Assembly: GCA_011391865.1 (NCBI GenBank)
Contig: JAABPV010000028.1
Coordinates: 1-34,885, forward strand
Reading direction: 5' to 3'
Length of the DNA: 34,885 nucleotides
DNA from: Desulfobulbaceae bacterium
Lineage (GTDB): Bacteria > Desulfobacterota > Desulfobulbia > Desulfobulbales > Desulfobulbaceae
Of this stretch, positions 5,906-14,754 are shown in pieces; the stretch's first letter is position 1, and every line of letters begins with the position of its first letter. The notes beneath the pieces were generated by a model. That model had not been told where the DNA came from and searched no databases. It saw only the letters and a list, made by a program, of their open reading frames with translations. The position numbers were made by a program, and so were the translations under genes.

Positions 5906-8900
5906 TCAGCTTTCCAGAAAAAGATCTATCCCGCGCAGCACCTCCTCCAGCTCAGCCTCTGTCTGCTGAAGCAGCTGCTCCGTGTTCCCGCCGCTATGTC
6001 GGCAGCTTTTCTCTAACTGGCCGGCAGTTTCATGCAAGGCTGCCGCGCCGATGGTGGCGGCCACGCCTTTCAAGGTGTGCGCAAGGCGGGACGCGCTGGC
6101 TGCGTCGCCATTCTGCCAAGCTGCTGCGAAACGCCCGGCGAAATCAGCCTGATCCTGCCGGAAAAGCCGCAGTATTCGGCGGTAAAATTCGGGATCGTGC
6201 ATGGTGTTAGCCAGTCCCTTTTCCGCGTCAATGCCGATCAATCCTGCAAAGCTGCCGTTCTTCTTCTGCGGCTCCTCAGGCGGGGGCGTGGCGACGCGGG
6301 GACGGTCTGGGCTAATCAAGCGGCAGAGTGCCGCCAGCAGTTCCTCCTCGCGGAAGGGCTTGCCGATGTGGCCGTTCATGCCCGCCCGCCTGCTTTTCTC
6401 CTGATCCCCGGACATGACATTGGCGGTCAGGGCGATCACCGGCAGATTTTTATGCTGCGGCTGCCGACGGATTTCCCGGCAGGCGGTGTAGCCGTCCATC
6501 ACCGGCATCTGAATGTCCATCAGGACAAAATCGAAGCTGTTTTTACGCAGCGCGTCCAAGGCTTCCGCGCCGTTGCAGGCCACAGTCACTTCGATGCCCC
6601 TGCGCCGAAGCAGGGCGATGGTCACTTCCTGATTGATCTCGTTGTCTTCAGCGAGCAGGGCTTTCAGGCCCCGTAGCTGCTCCGCGTCCGCATTCTGCTC
6701 CGGCAAAGACTCCGGCGCGGCGGTTTTGCCCAGCTCCAGCGGCAGAACAAAGGAAAAAATTGAGCCGTGGCCGTGGACGCTCTCCACGCCGATCACCCCA
6801 CCCATCAGCTCCACCAGCCGCTTGCTGATGGACAGACCAAGGCCGGTGCCGCCGTAGCGGCGGGTGATGGAGCTGTCCGCTTGGCTGAACACTTGAAAAA
6901 GATTCCGCTGCTGCTCCGGGGTCATGCCGATGCCGGTGTCGGCGACAGAGAAATGCAGAGCGGCCTTGCTGCCAGTCAGATCAGCCAGCTCGATCCGGAT
7001 GAGCACCCTGCCCTGCTGCGTGAATTTGACCGCGTTGTTGCCGAGGTTGATCAGCACTTGGCTGAGGCGGAGCGGATCGCCCCGAAAGCTGTCCGGCAGG
7101 CCGCGCTCCGTCTCAATGACCAGCTCCAGCCCCTTTTCCGCCGCCTTGAAGCCCAACACCCCGCGCAGGCTGTCCAGCGTTTCGCGCAGGCTGAAATCCA
7201 CCCGCTCAATGTCCATTTTGCCCGCCTCAATCTTGGAAAAATCGAGGATGTCGTTGATGATGCCGAGGAGCAGCTCGGCGGAGGAGCTAATTTTTTCCAG
7301 ATAGTTGCGCTGTCTGGGCGTGAGCGGCGTGGCTATGGCCAGCCGGGCCATGCCGATCACCGCGTTCATCGGGGTGCGAATTTCATGACTCATGTTGGCG
7401 AGGAACTGCGATTTAGCCTGACTGGCCGCCTCCGCCTCCTTGCGGGCCTCGACCAGCTGCCGCTCCATCCTGCGCTGCTCGGTGACATCCCTGCCGATGA
7501 CCACCAAGGCTTTGCGTCTGCCGTCCGGGTGGAAGAGCGGCATCTTGCGCACTTCAAAAAGGCGAGGTTTGCCGCTGCTGTCCACGCCCGTCTCGTCCTC
7601 AATCAGCATAGCCCCTTTGTTCCAAGTCCGCTGGTCGCTGGCTGTGCAGGCGGCAAGCACTTCCGTCAGCAGGGGCTGCGCTCTGCCGATCTCGCTGTCC
7701 GTTCTGCCCTGCCAGTCCAAACCTTCGACCTGAAAGAGCTTGCGGGCCGCCGCATTGGTCAGCCGCCAGCGGCCTGCTCCGTCCTTCAAAAAAGCCGCGT
7801 CCGGCAGCGTCTCCATGAACGTGGTTAACCGCTGATGCTGCTCGGTCAGCTCCGCCTCGGCCTCCTTGCTGCGGGTGATGTCGATGTGCACCCCCATCAG
7901 GCGCAGGGCATGGCCTTCATTGTCACGGGCCACCGTCCGGCCCAAGGACTGAATCCAGCGCCAGCCGCCGTCAGCGGCGCGCAAGCGGTATTCCACCCGG
8001 CACCGCCCGTTGTCTCGGTCAAGGAAGGGCCGCACTGCCTCGCCGATGGCGGCGAAGTCATCTGGGTGCATCAGCTCCTGCCAGAGCTGGCTGCTGCGGG
8101 GAAAGGCATCCGGCGCATGGCCGAGCATCGTGAAGAAGATGTCATTGGTGAGCAGCTCGCCGCTCTTGGGCCGCCAATCCCACATGCCCAGCCCGGCCAT
8201 CTCCAAGGCCAAAGCGAGCTGGCGGCGGCTATCCTCCAGCACTTCACCGGACTCGGTCAGCCGGTTCTCCATCCTGTGCAGAAAAACGTAATAAATCAGA
8301 AGCAGCCCGGAAGCCAGACCCAGCAGAACAAGCAGCAGCAGGCTGTTAAGCCTGCGGACGGTCATCAGCTTGTCCAGTTCATCGCGGACAAAAAGCAGGC
8401 TGCCTATTTTCCTGCCGCCTGCGTCCAGCAGCGGCAGGCTGTGCTCCATGCAGAACATGGCACTAGGCAGCAGCTTGCGCAGCAGTGTCCAAGCCAAGCT
8501 GCCGGGCTGCTGCGCTTGGCCCGGATGACCGCAGCCGACATGACGCTGCGGCAGTTGATCAAGCATGATCACCCGGTCAGGCAGAGCGTTCCAGTCCCCA
8601 GCCCGGCCCAGCATGATCATGCCCTGCTCCCAATCCAGTCGGCTAAGGAGGTGCTTTTTGAGCACCGTGAGCTGGTAGCCGTCAACGCTTTCCAGATTGT
8701 CAAAAACGCTTAGCAGAGTCGCCAGCTCCCGGCCCAGCTCCACATAGCCGATCAGCTGTCCCTGCTCGTCCTGCCACGGCATGACCGCCCGCAGGGTCAA
8801 AGTGCCCATTGGCCCCAGCTCAATCCCGGAAGCCTGCCTGTCCTGCGCGGCGGCTTGGTTCAACGTGAAGCGGTCGATCAGGTCGCTGCGCCGCTCCGGC

Positions 8901-9304
8901 TGATGCACCCGGAGAAAGCAGGTTTTGTCCGGCAGATGAAAATAAAAATGGGTGATCTTGCCGTATTGGCGGAAGTGCTCTTCAAAAGCGCGGGCGGCGC
9001 GGAGGAGCGCGTCCCGGTCGCGGGCGGCGAAAAGCTGGCGCAGCTCGCGGTTTTCGCTCAGTGTCAGGAGAAGGGTTTGCAGGGTCTGCGTTTCTTCCTC
9101 GATCCGGCGCTCATACAGGCCGCTGAGCATCGCCCGCCAATCGCTCTTACGCACGGCATCCTGCTGCTGGTACATCCAGAGGGCCGAGAGCGCGTAGGCC
9201 GCGCTCAGCAGCAGCAGGCAGGCCAGCAGGCCGCAAAAAACATGCTTTTTGCCCGCGCAGGCGGCACCGTTCCGTGCGGCGAGGATGGTGGTGTTCAGAC
9301 TCAT
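5906..9304 (-). CDS. Membrane hybrid sensor histidine kinase (dCache - PAS - PAS - HK - REC - HPt)
   Basis: This 1132-residue protein senses an extracytoplasmic signal and runs an internal His-Asp-His relay. Domains in order: membrane segment about 23-44; periplasmic double-Cache domain of the dCache_3 type about 50-310 (HFYFHLPD, RVHQPER and DLIDRFTLNQA motifs); membrane segment about 319-342; PAS 365-480; PAS 492-612; HisKA with phospho-His640 in NMSHEIRTPMN; ATPase core with N757, DTGIGM (789) and GGTGLGLSIS; receiver with Asp930 in DFVLMDIQMPVMDG; HPt with His1076 in AHTLKG. The minus-strand ATG at 9304 has GGAGG about 10 bases upstream; the longer open frame is not needed. It is transcribed divergently from the corrinoid operon, 159 bases away. 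Confidence 0.93.
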   Translation of the reverse strand: MSLNTTILAARNGAACAGKKHVFCGLLACLLLLSAAYALSALWMYQQQDAVRKSDWRAMLSGLYERRIEEETQTLQTLLLTLSENRELRQLFAARDRDALLRAARAFEEHFRQYGKITHFYFHLPDKTCFLRVHQPERRSDLIDRFTLNQAAAQDRQASGIELGPMGTLTLRAVMPWQDEQGQLIGYVELGRELATLLSVFDNLESVDGYQLTVLKKHLLSRLDWEQGMIMLGRAGDWNALPDRVIMLDQLPQRHVGCGHPGQAQQPGSLAWTLLRKLLPSAMFCMEHSLPLLDAGGRKIGSLLFVRDELDKLMTVRRLNSLLLLVLLGLASGLLLIYYVFLHRMENRLTESGEVLEDSRRQLALALEMAGLGMWDWRPKSGELLTNDIFFTMLGHAPDAFPRSSQLWQELMHPDDFAAIGEAVRPFLDRDNGRCRVEYRLRAADGGWRWIQSLGRTVARDNEGHALRLMGVHIDITRSKEAEAELTEQHQRLTTFMETLPDAAFLKDGAGRWRLTNAAARKLFQVEGLDWQGRTDSEIGRAQPLLTEVLAACTASDQRTWNKGAMLIEDETGVDSSGKPRLFEVRKMPLFHPDGRRKALVVIGRDVTEQRRMERQLVEARKEAEAASQAKSQFLANMSHEIRTPMNAVIGMARLAIATPLTPRQRNYLEKISSSAELLLGIINDILDFSKIEAGKMDIERVDFSLRETLDSLRGVLGFKAAEKGLELVIETERGLPDSFRGDPLRLSQVLINLGNNAVKFTQQGRVLIRIELADLTGSKAALHFSVADTGIGMTPEQQRNLFQVFSQADSSITRRYGGTGLGLSISKRLVELMGGVIGVESVHGHGSIFSFVLPLELGKTAAPESLPEQNADAEQLRGLKALLAEDNEINQEVTIALLRRRGIEVTVACNGAEALDALRKNSFDFVLMDIQMPVMDGYTACREIRRQPQHKNLPVIALTANVMSGDQEKSRRAGMNGHIGKPFREEELLAALCRLISPDRPRVATPPPEEPQKKNGSFAGLIGIDAEKGLANTMHDPEFYRRILRLFRQDQADFAGRFAAAWQNGDAASASRLAHTLKGVAATIGAAALHETAGQLEKSCRHSGGNTEQLLQQTEAELEEVLRGIDLFLES

Positions 9305-9380
9305 GCGCTTTCGTCCCTCCGGCCCTGCCGCCTTGTCCGGCAGAATCGTTTTGGGTTGACTCAAAAATGCAGCGGCAGGT

Positions 9381-9409
9381 TTGACCAAAGCCGCCCGGAG
9401 CGGTACAAT
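9381..9409 (+). promoter_or_regulatory. Sigma70-type promoter of the corrinoid/methyltransferase/kinase operon
   Basis: TTGACC (9381-9386) and TACAAT (9404-9409) are separated by exactly 17 bases, a near-consensus sigma70 promoter. Transcription would start near 9416, leaving a leader of about 48 bases before the ATG at 9464. The leader is too short for a cobalamin riboswitch. Confidence 0.7.
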
Positions 9410-9463
9410 AGGCCCGTGCAGCTCAAAGGCAGTCCATTGTATCTTTTCTTCAGGATTTTTGCC

Positions 9464-10102
9464 ATGACTGGAGCGGACAGCGGCGTTGATTTTTTTGCGG
9501 GCAGACTTCTCGCCCTTGACCGTCTCGGCGCGGAGCGGATGCTGCTCAAGGAGGCGCAGGGCAGTCCCTTCAGGGCGGTGGAGTGCCTGGTGGTGCCCGC
9601 CTTGGAGGAAATCGGCAGACGCTGGGAGCGGGGCGGTGTCGCCTTGGCTCAAGTGTACATGAGCAGCCGCATCTGCGAGGAGCTGATGGAGGAAATGCTG
9701 CCAGCTTCCAGCCCGGAGCGGATCCGCTGTCCGAAAATCGCCATAGCCCTGCTTGACGACTATCACGCCTTGGGCAAAATGATTGTCTGCGCCGCGCTGC
9801 GGGCCAGCGGCTGCGCTGTCCGCGACTGGGGCAGGCTGACAGCCGAGGAGCTGGCCGCGCAGGTCGTCCGCGAGCAGGTCGGCATCGTCCTCATTTCCGC
9901 GCTCATGCTCCGCTCCGCCCTGCAAGTGAGAAAAGTCCGCCAGCTGCTCGACGCTGCCGGTTCTCCGGCGAAAATTATTGTCGGCGGCGCGCCGTTCCGC
10001 TTTGACCCGGAGCTGTGGCGCGAGGTGGGCGCGGACGCGGCAGGTGGCAACGCCGCCGAGGCGGTGCGGGCAGTGGCCCGCTGCGTGGCGGAGCTGACCT
10101 GA
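9464..10102 (+). CDS. Corrinoid (B12)-binding protein, methyltransferase-associated
   Basis: The 212-residue protein has the two-domain build of methyl-carrier corrinoid proteins (MtaC/MtbC/MetH-like). A helical cap is at about residues 12-85 (LVVPALEEIGRRWERG). A Rossmann-like B12-binding domain spans 88-210, with the cobalt-ligating motif D99-Y-H101-A-L-G104, followed by the LISALM, IIVGGAPF and GADAAGGNAAEAV segments expected around the nucleotide tail. I chose the ATG at 9464, with AGGA eight bases upstream, because the cap starts there. It is the first gene of a four-gene operon and overlaps the methyltransferase start by one base. In known systems such a protein shuttles a methyl group between two methyltransferases; here its partners are one URO-D-like enzyme and two kinases. 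Confidence 0.88.
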   Translation: MTGADSGVDFFAGRLLALDRLGAERMLLKEAQGSPFRAVECLVVPALEEIGRRWERGGVALAQVYMSSRICEELMEEMLPASSPERIRCPKIAIALLDDYHALGKMIVCAALRASGCAVRDWGRLTAEELAAQVVREQVGIVLISALMLRSALQVRKVRQLLDAAGSPAKIIVGGAPFRFDPELWREVGADAAGGNAAEAVRAVARCVAELT

Positions 10103-11133
10103 TGTGTCCGACGGAAATGACTTCGATGGAGCGGGTGCTGACCGCCCTCAGCCACCGCGAGCCGGACCGTGCTCCGCTCTTTCTTTTGCTGACCATGCAC
10201 GGGGCTAAGGAACTGGATCTGAGCATCCGGGATTATTTTTCCACGGCTGAACACGTGATTGAGGGACAGCTCCGTCTGCGGGCAAGGTACGGCCACGACT
10301 GCTTTTATTCCCTCCTTTACGCTGCGGCGGAGATTGAAGCCTTTGGCGGCGAGGTGATTTGGTATGAGGACGGCCCGCCCAACAGCGGTGCGCCGTTCAT
10401 CCGCCGTCCAGAAGACATCCTTGATTTAACCGCCCCAGTGCCGGAAGACATCCCTTGTCTGCGCCGGACGCTGGAGGTGATCGCGGGCCTCAAGGAGCGG
10501 GCGGGCGGCGAGGTGCCGATCATCGGTGTGGTGATCGCGCCTTTTTCTTTGCCGGTGATGCAGATGGGCTTCCCATCCTACATTGAGCTGATCTACGAGC
10601 AGCCCGCCCTGCTCCGCCGTCTGATGGCGGTCAATCAGGAATTCTGCGTCGCTTGGGCCAATGCCCAATTCCGTGCCGGTGCCACGGCGATCTGTTATTT
10701 CGACCCGCTGGCCTCGCCGGACATGATACCGCCGGAAATTTTTTGTCAGACCGGACTGGCGGCGGCGCGGCACTGCCTGAGCCGCTTCAGCGGCCCTGCC
10801 GTCATGCACATAGGGTCAGGCCGCTGCCTGTCGATGATTAAGGAGCTGGCCGCTGTCGGCGCGGTCGCTTTGTCGGCTTCTGTTTTGGAGGACTTGACCG
10901 AGGTCAAAGCGGCCTGTAAGGGCAAAATCGCAGTGGCGGGCAATCTGAACGGCATTGAGATGCGCCGCTGGACACCAGCTCAGGCGGAGGAGAAAGTGCG
11001 GCAGGCACTTGCCGCCGCTGCCGGCGGCGGCTTCATCCTTGCTGATAACCATGGCGAAATTCCTTGGCAGGTGAGCGACGAGGTGCTGCTGGCCATCGCC
11101 GAAGCGGCGCGGCGGCTGGGCCAAAAACGGTGA
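10102..11133 (+). CDS. URO-D superfamily methyltransferase-like protein (MtaA/CmuA type) with altered metal ligands
   Basis: The 343-residue protein has the fold signature of the uroporphyrinogen-decarboxylase superfamily branch that moves methyl groups from corrinoid proteins to thiols (MtaA, MtbA). Features are MERVLTALSHREPDR near the start, IGVVIAPFSL, the IAVAGNLNG strand and a final GGFILADNHGEIP. In zinc-dependent members the ligands sit in HIC and in a later Cys of S-GC-IP. Here the first reads H236-I-G and the second D-N-H317-G-E-I-P, so both Cys are missing. The ATG at 10102 overlaps the corrinoid gene stop by one base; 10117 and 10126 are alternative starts. A true methyltransferase with other ligands, or a methyl-corrinoid binding sensor, are both possible. 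Confidence 0.8.
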   Translation: MCPTEMTSMERVLTALSHREPDRAPLFLLLTMHGAKELDLSIRDYFSTAEHVIEGQLRLRARYGHDCFYSLLYAAAEIEAFGGEVIWYEDGPPNSGAPFIRRPEDILDLTAPVPEDIPCLRRTLEVIAGLKERAGGEVPIIGVVIAPFSLPVMQMGFPSYIELIYEQPALLRRLMAVNQEFCVAWANAQFRAGATAICYFDPLASPDMIPPEIFCQTGLAAARHCLSRFSGPAVMHIGSGRCLSMIKELAAVGAVALSASVLEDLTEVKAACKGKIAVAGNLNGIEMRRWTPAQAEEKVRQALAAAAGGGFILADNHGEIPWQVSDEVLLAIAEAARRLGQKR

Positions 11134-13022
11134 AAAACCCTGCATCGCTCTGCTTTTTAGTCTGCGAGTATCTTCGGCCTGAGACTGAAGCGGCAGTGCG
11201 GACGCAGAATCTAACCGAGGCGCAGGTCAGAGACTTTCCTGCCCGCTGCGGTCGTCCGTTCGTGGACCGGAAAGAACTGGCCGCGCTGCTCCGGGAGATC
11301 AAGCCGGGTTTTGCCGAAATCATCGGCTCCCGCTGTCTCGCCCCGAACCTCTACCTCGGCGGCAGCCGGGTGCGGCGGGCCGAGCAGTGCGCCCATTTTC
11401 TGTGCAGCCCGACTATGGTCAGGCATCTCCGTCAGAGCGGCGCGGGCCTGATCCTTCCGGGCTGGCTGGCGCGCTGGCATCAGCGGCTGGCCAGCTGCGG
11501 CGAAGACCGGCTCAAAGTGCAGCACGAGCTGTTCGGCGAGGAGATCAGCCGCTTGGTGCTTTTGGACACCGGCACGGACGAGATGGCAGGTTGGCATTTG
11601 GACGAGCTGTCCGCTTTTCTCCGGCTGCCCGCCGAGGTGGTGCCGGTGGGCTTGGAATATCACGGCCTGCTGCTGACCAAAATCGCGGCGGAGCACCGGC
11701 AGCAGGAGCTGGAGCGGCAGAAGGAGCTGGCCCGGCAGCAGAACGCCCAGGCGGCCATGACCTTTGATTTGCTCGGTTTGGTGGTCAAGGCCAACTCTGA
11801 GCCGGAGGTGCTTGCCGGCATTGCCGGGCTGTTCACCATGCTCTTCGCGCCCCGGCGGATATGCTGCATTCCGGCAGGCAAAAACGGTCTGGCGGCGGAG
11901 CGGCTGGAGCTGAGCGACGAGGAGCGGCAGGCAGCGGAGCGGTTCTATTCAGATAGCCACAGGCAGCATCAGCTGAACAAGAACGGCGACAGCTTTTTCC
12001 TGCGCATTGGCGCGGACGAGCAGACCGCCGCCGTAGTGCTGGTGGAGGAGGTCGCTTTTCCCCAGCACATCCGCTCCTATCTGAACGCCGCCCTGCATCT
12101 TTCCGGGGTCTGCGCCTTGGCGGTCGAGCATGTCCGCACTCTGAAAAAGCTGCTGGACACGTCCCGGATGGCGGGCAAGGCCGAAGTGGCCACTGAGGTG
12201 CTGCACAATGTCGGCAACACTTTGAACAGCGTCTCTGTCTCGGCAGAGCGGCTGGGCGAGATGGCGCGGCAGAGCAGCTGCGCCACCCTGCCGGAGATCG
12301 TCCAGCTGATTGAGGAGCACAAAGACGATCCGGCTGTCTTTTTCAGCAGCGACCCCAGAGGCCGCAAGCTGCCGTTGTATTTCGCCAGCCTCTCCAGCCA
12401 GCTGCTCAAGGAGCAGGCCAAGATGGTGGAGGAGGCGGCCTGCCAGCTCCGACATGTCCGCCGGGCGGTGGAGATCATCCGCACTCAGCAGGACGCAGCC
12501 AGAGGTAAGGGGCTGATTGAGCAGTTCGAGCTGGCCTCGGTGATTGAGGAGAGTTTGGAGATTTTCGAGCAGAAAATCGCCGACCGGAAAATCACTGTGG
12601 AGCGGTGTTACGCGCCTCTGCCGGTCATGCGCGGCGAGCGGCACAAGATTCTTCAGATCGCAGGCAACCTGATCAGCAACGCGGCGGAATCTTTTGACGG
12701 CACCGGGCCGGACGGGCGGAAGATCATCCTCAGGCTGCTGCCCGTCAAAGGCAGGCAGGCGGCCTTGGAAGTGGAAGACAACGGCAAGGGCATCAGCAAA
12801 GCGGTGATGGAGCGGCTCTTCGCCTTCGGCTTCACGGCCAAGGAGGACGGCCACGGCTTCGGCCTGCACAACGCGGCGAACTTGGCGGCGGAGATGAGGG
12901 GGACGCTGACCGCGTTCAGTCCAGGCGAAGGCTGCGGCGCACGGTTCCGGCTGGAGCTGCCGACAGCGGCGGGAGAGGGACATGAGAAGAAACGACGGCG
13001 GCGGCAGGATACTGATAGTTGA
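11130..13022 (+). CDS. Histidine kinase with N-terminal DUF1638-like domain
   Basis: A GTG start at 11130, overlapping the preceding stop by four bases, gives a soluble 630-residue protein. Residues about 5-185 resemble DUF1638, a family of unknown function often encoded beside corrinoid methyltransferases: C-YLRPE near the start, GLILPGWLARW, RLVLLDTGTDE and a final GLLLTKI. Cys8, 12, 40, 69, 87 and 92 are candidate ligands. A Gln/Glu-rich coiled coil (185-210) and a GAF-like region (about 210-335) follow. Then comes a kinase of the 'HNVGN' type, with H359 in EVLHNVGNTLNS, and an ATPase domain with NLISNAAESF, DNGKGI and GFGLH. It overlaps the next gene by 41 bases. The DUF1638 assignment is by pattern and needs a profile search. 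Confidence 0.75.
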   Translation: MKNPASLCFLVCEYLRPETEAAVRTQNLTEAQVRDFPARCGRPFVDRKELAALLREIKPGFAEIIGSRCLAPNLYLGGSRVRRAEQCAHFLCSPTMVRHLRQSGAGLILPGWLARWHQRLASCGEDRLKVQHELFGEEISRLVLLDTGTDEMAGWHLDELSAFLRLPAEVVPVGLEYHGLLLTKIAAEHRQQELERQKELARQQNAQAAMTFDLLGLVVKANSEPEVLAGIAGLFTMLFAPRRICCIPAGKNGLAAERLELSDEERQAAERFYSDSHRQHQLNKNGDSFFLRIGADEQTAAVVLVEEVAFPQHIRSYLNAALHLSGVCALAVEHVRTLKKLLDTSRMAGKAEVATEVLHNVGNTLNSVSVSAERLGEMARQSSCATLPEIVQLIEEHKDDPAVFFSSDPRGRKLPLYFASLSSQLLKEQAKMVEEAACQLRHVRRAVEIIRTQQDAARGKGLIEQFELASVIEESLEIFEQKIADRKITVERCYAPLPVMRGERHKILQIAGNLISNAAESFDGTGPDGRKIILRLLPVKGRQAALEVEDNGKGISKAVMERLFAFGFTAKEDGHGFGLHNAANLAAEMRGTLTAFSPGEGCGARFRLELPTAAGEGHEKKRRRRQDTDS

Positions 13023-14754
13023 CGACAATCCTGAAATTCACCGCGATATCAGAAAAATACTGCTCCAGCAGAGCGAGTCGCTGGAGCTGGACAGCCTGGT
13101 CGCCGACATCATCGGCAGAAAGGCTCCGGCTGAGGAGCCGCCGCCGCTGTTGATCGACTCCGCGTTCCGGGGCGAGGAGGCGGTGGCCATGGTCCGCGCC
13201 GGGCGGCAGGAGCGGCGGCCCTACGCGCTCGCCTATGTCGACATGCGGCTTCAGCCCGGCATGGACGGCCTCAAAACCATCCGGCGGCTTCAGCAGGAGG
13301 ATTATCAGCTCCAGTTTGTGATCATCACCGCCTATTCCGACTACTCTTGGCAGGAAATCAGCTCTGTCCTCCTTTCCGCCGACAAGCTGCTGATCCTGAA
13401 AAAGCCCTTTGAGGCGATTGAAATCCGCCAGTCAGCCAGTGCCCTGCTGGAAAAATGGCGGCTGACCGTTGAGCACCGCCAAGCCATGTCCGCGATTGTC
13501 ATGCAGCGGAACATGCTGGAGGAGCACGTGCGCGAGCAGACCGCCGAGCTGCGCCACACCAACGAGCTGCTGACCAAGGAAATCAAAGAGCGGCGGCGGG
13601 CGGAGGAAAAAATTCGCCTTCACCGCGACAGCTTGGAAAAGCAAATTGAGCTGCGCAGCGCGGAAATCCTTCAGCAGAACCGCTTCCTCAGCACGGTGAT
13701 CAACTCCCTGCCGCATCCCTTCGCAGTCATCGATGCGGCCACCTGCCGCATCCTCGCCGCCAACCGGGCCGCAGGCAGCCAGGCCGCTGGCCGCGACCAT
13801 CTGAAAACCTGCTACCAGTACATGCACGGATTCAGCTGCCCCTGTTCCGAACAGGGCCTGCGCTGTCCCCTTGAGGAAGTCCTTGCCCAAGGCAAACCGG
13901 TGACTTTGGAGCATGTCTGGCCCGATCCTTGGGGCAAAGATCGGATCATGGAGATTCATGCCTGTCCGGTGACGGACCGGCAGGGCAAAATCACGCGGGT
14001 GATTGAATACTGCGTGGACATCACCCGCCGCAAGCAGATGGAGGAGGAGCTGATCCGCAGCCGGAAATTGGACACCGTCTCGCTGATGGCCGGCGGCATC
14101 GCGCATGATTTCAACAATCTGCTCATGGCCATCATCGGCGGCACTGAGCTGGCGATGATGAAGCTCCATCCGGCGCATCAGGCGTTAGAATTTCTCCGGC
14201 AGACGGTCTCCTCAGCCTCGGAGGCTAAGGAGCTGGCCCACAAGTTTCTGCTTTTCTCCAGCTTTGCGCCGCCGGAGCGGCAGGCTGTGCCGACCGCCAA
14301 GCTGCTCGCCGCCGCCTGCGAGGAGGCAGGCACCGGAGTGGATCTGCGCCTGCCGGAGGGTCTTTGGCCAGTTCATGCCGATCCCGGCCAGACTGCTCAG
14401 ATGCTGCGGGAGCTGCTCCGCAACGCCGCCGAGGCGATGGCTCCGGCAGGCGGACGGAGCACGGTCAGCGCGGAGAACATCGAGCTGGCCGGCAACGAGG
14501 CTGCCGGAGTCAAGGCTGGAAATTACGTCCGCATCACGGTCAGCGACCATGGCCGGGGCATCCGCAAGGAAGATCTGCCCAAAATTTTTGACCCCTATTT
14601 TTCCACCAAAACGCGGGGCGCGGTCAAAGGCATGGGCTTAGGGCTGACCATTGCCGCCTCAATCGTCAGTCAGCACGGCGGCTGCATCCGGGCGGAGTCT
14701 GCACCGGGAGCAGGCACTGCCGTGCATGTCGACCTGCCAGCGGCTCAGGACTGA
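12982..14754 (+). CDS. Receiver - PAS - histidine kinase protein
   Basis: This 590-residue cytoplasmic protein begins with a receiver domain (LIVDDNPEIH; phospho-acceptor Asp87 in YVDMRLQPGMDG; TAYSDYSWQE; LILKKPF). The receiver has about 30 extra residues before the Asp, a known long-REC subtype. A coiled coil (about 165-235) leads to a PAS domain (235-350) with clustered Cys (CYQYMHGFSCPC, then RCPLEE). The kinase core has H375 in GGIAHDFNNLL, then RNAAEAM, DHGRGI and KGMGLGL. It probably receives phosphate from the preceding kinase and signals onward. The start at 12982 has a purine-rich GGGAGAGGG upstream. The last 10 bases overlap the 3' end of the convergent kinase gene. Confidence 0.9.
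   Translation: MRRNDGGGRILIVDDNPEIHRDIRKILLQQSESLELDSLVADIIGRKAPAEEPPPLLIDSAFRGEEAVAMVRAGRQERRPYALAYVDMRLQPGMDGLKTIRRLQQEDYQLQFVIITAYSDYSWQEISSVLLSADKLLILKKPFEAIEIRQSASALLEKWRLTVEHRQAMSAIVMQRNMLEEHVREQTAELRHTNELLTKEIKERRRAEEKIRLHRDSLEKQIELRSAEILQQNRFLSTVINSLPHPFAVIDAATCRILAANRAAGSQAAGRDHLKTCYQYMHGFSCPCSEQGLRCPLEEVLAQGKPVTLEHVWPDPWGKDRIMEIHACPVTDRQGKITRVIEYCVDITRRKQMEEELIRSRKLDTVSLMAGGIAHDFNNLLMAIIGGTELAMMKLHPAHQALEFLRQTVSSASEAKELAHKFLLFSSFAPPERQAVPTAKLLAAACEEAGTGVDLRLPEGLWPVHADPGQTAQMLRELLRNAAEAMAPAGGRSTVSAENIELAGNEAAGVKAGNYVRITVSDHGRGIRKEDLPKIFDPYFSTKTRGAVKGMGLGLTIAASIVSQHGGCIRAESAPGAGTAVHVDLPAAQD

Noticed and set aside
6767-7828. Long plus-strand open frame (353 codons) inside the dCache hybrid kinase gene
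   Set aside because: It is antisense to a gene with complete kinase motifs, its product (His/Gln/Leu-rich) matches no family, and such shadows are common in GC-rich coding DNA.
9410-9463. Possible cobalamin riboswitch before the corrinoid operon
   Set aside because: The leader is only about 50 bases and lacks the B12-box and the long multi-stem fold.
9305-9925. Upstream extension of the dCache hybrid kinase to a start at 9925
   Set aside because: The extension runs antisense through the corrinoid gene, has no conserved features, and the ATG at 9304 has a good GGAGG site followed directly by the membrane segment.
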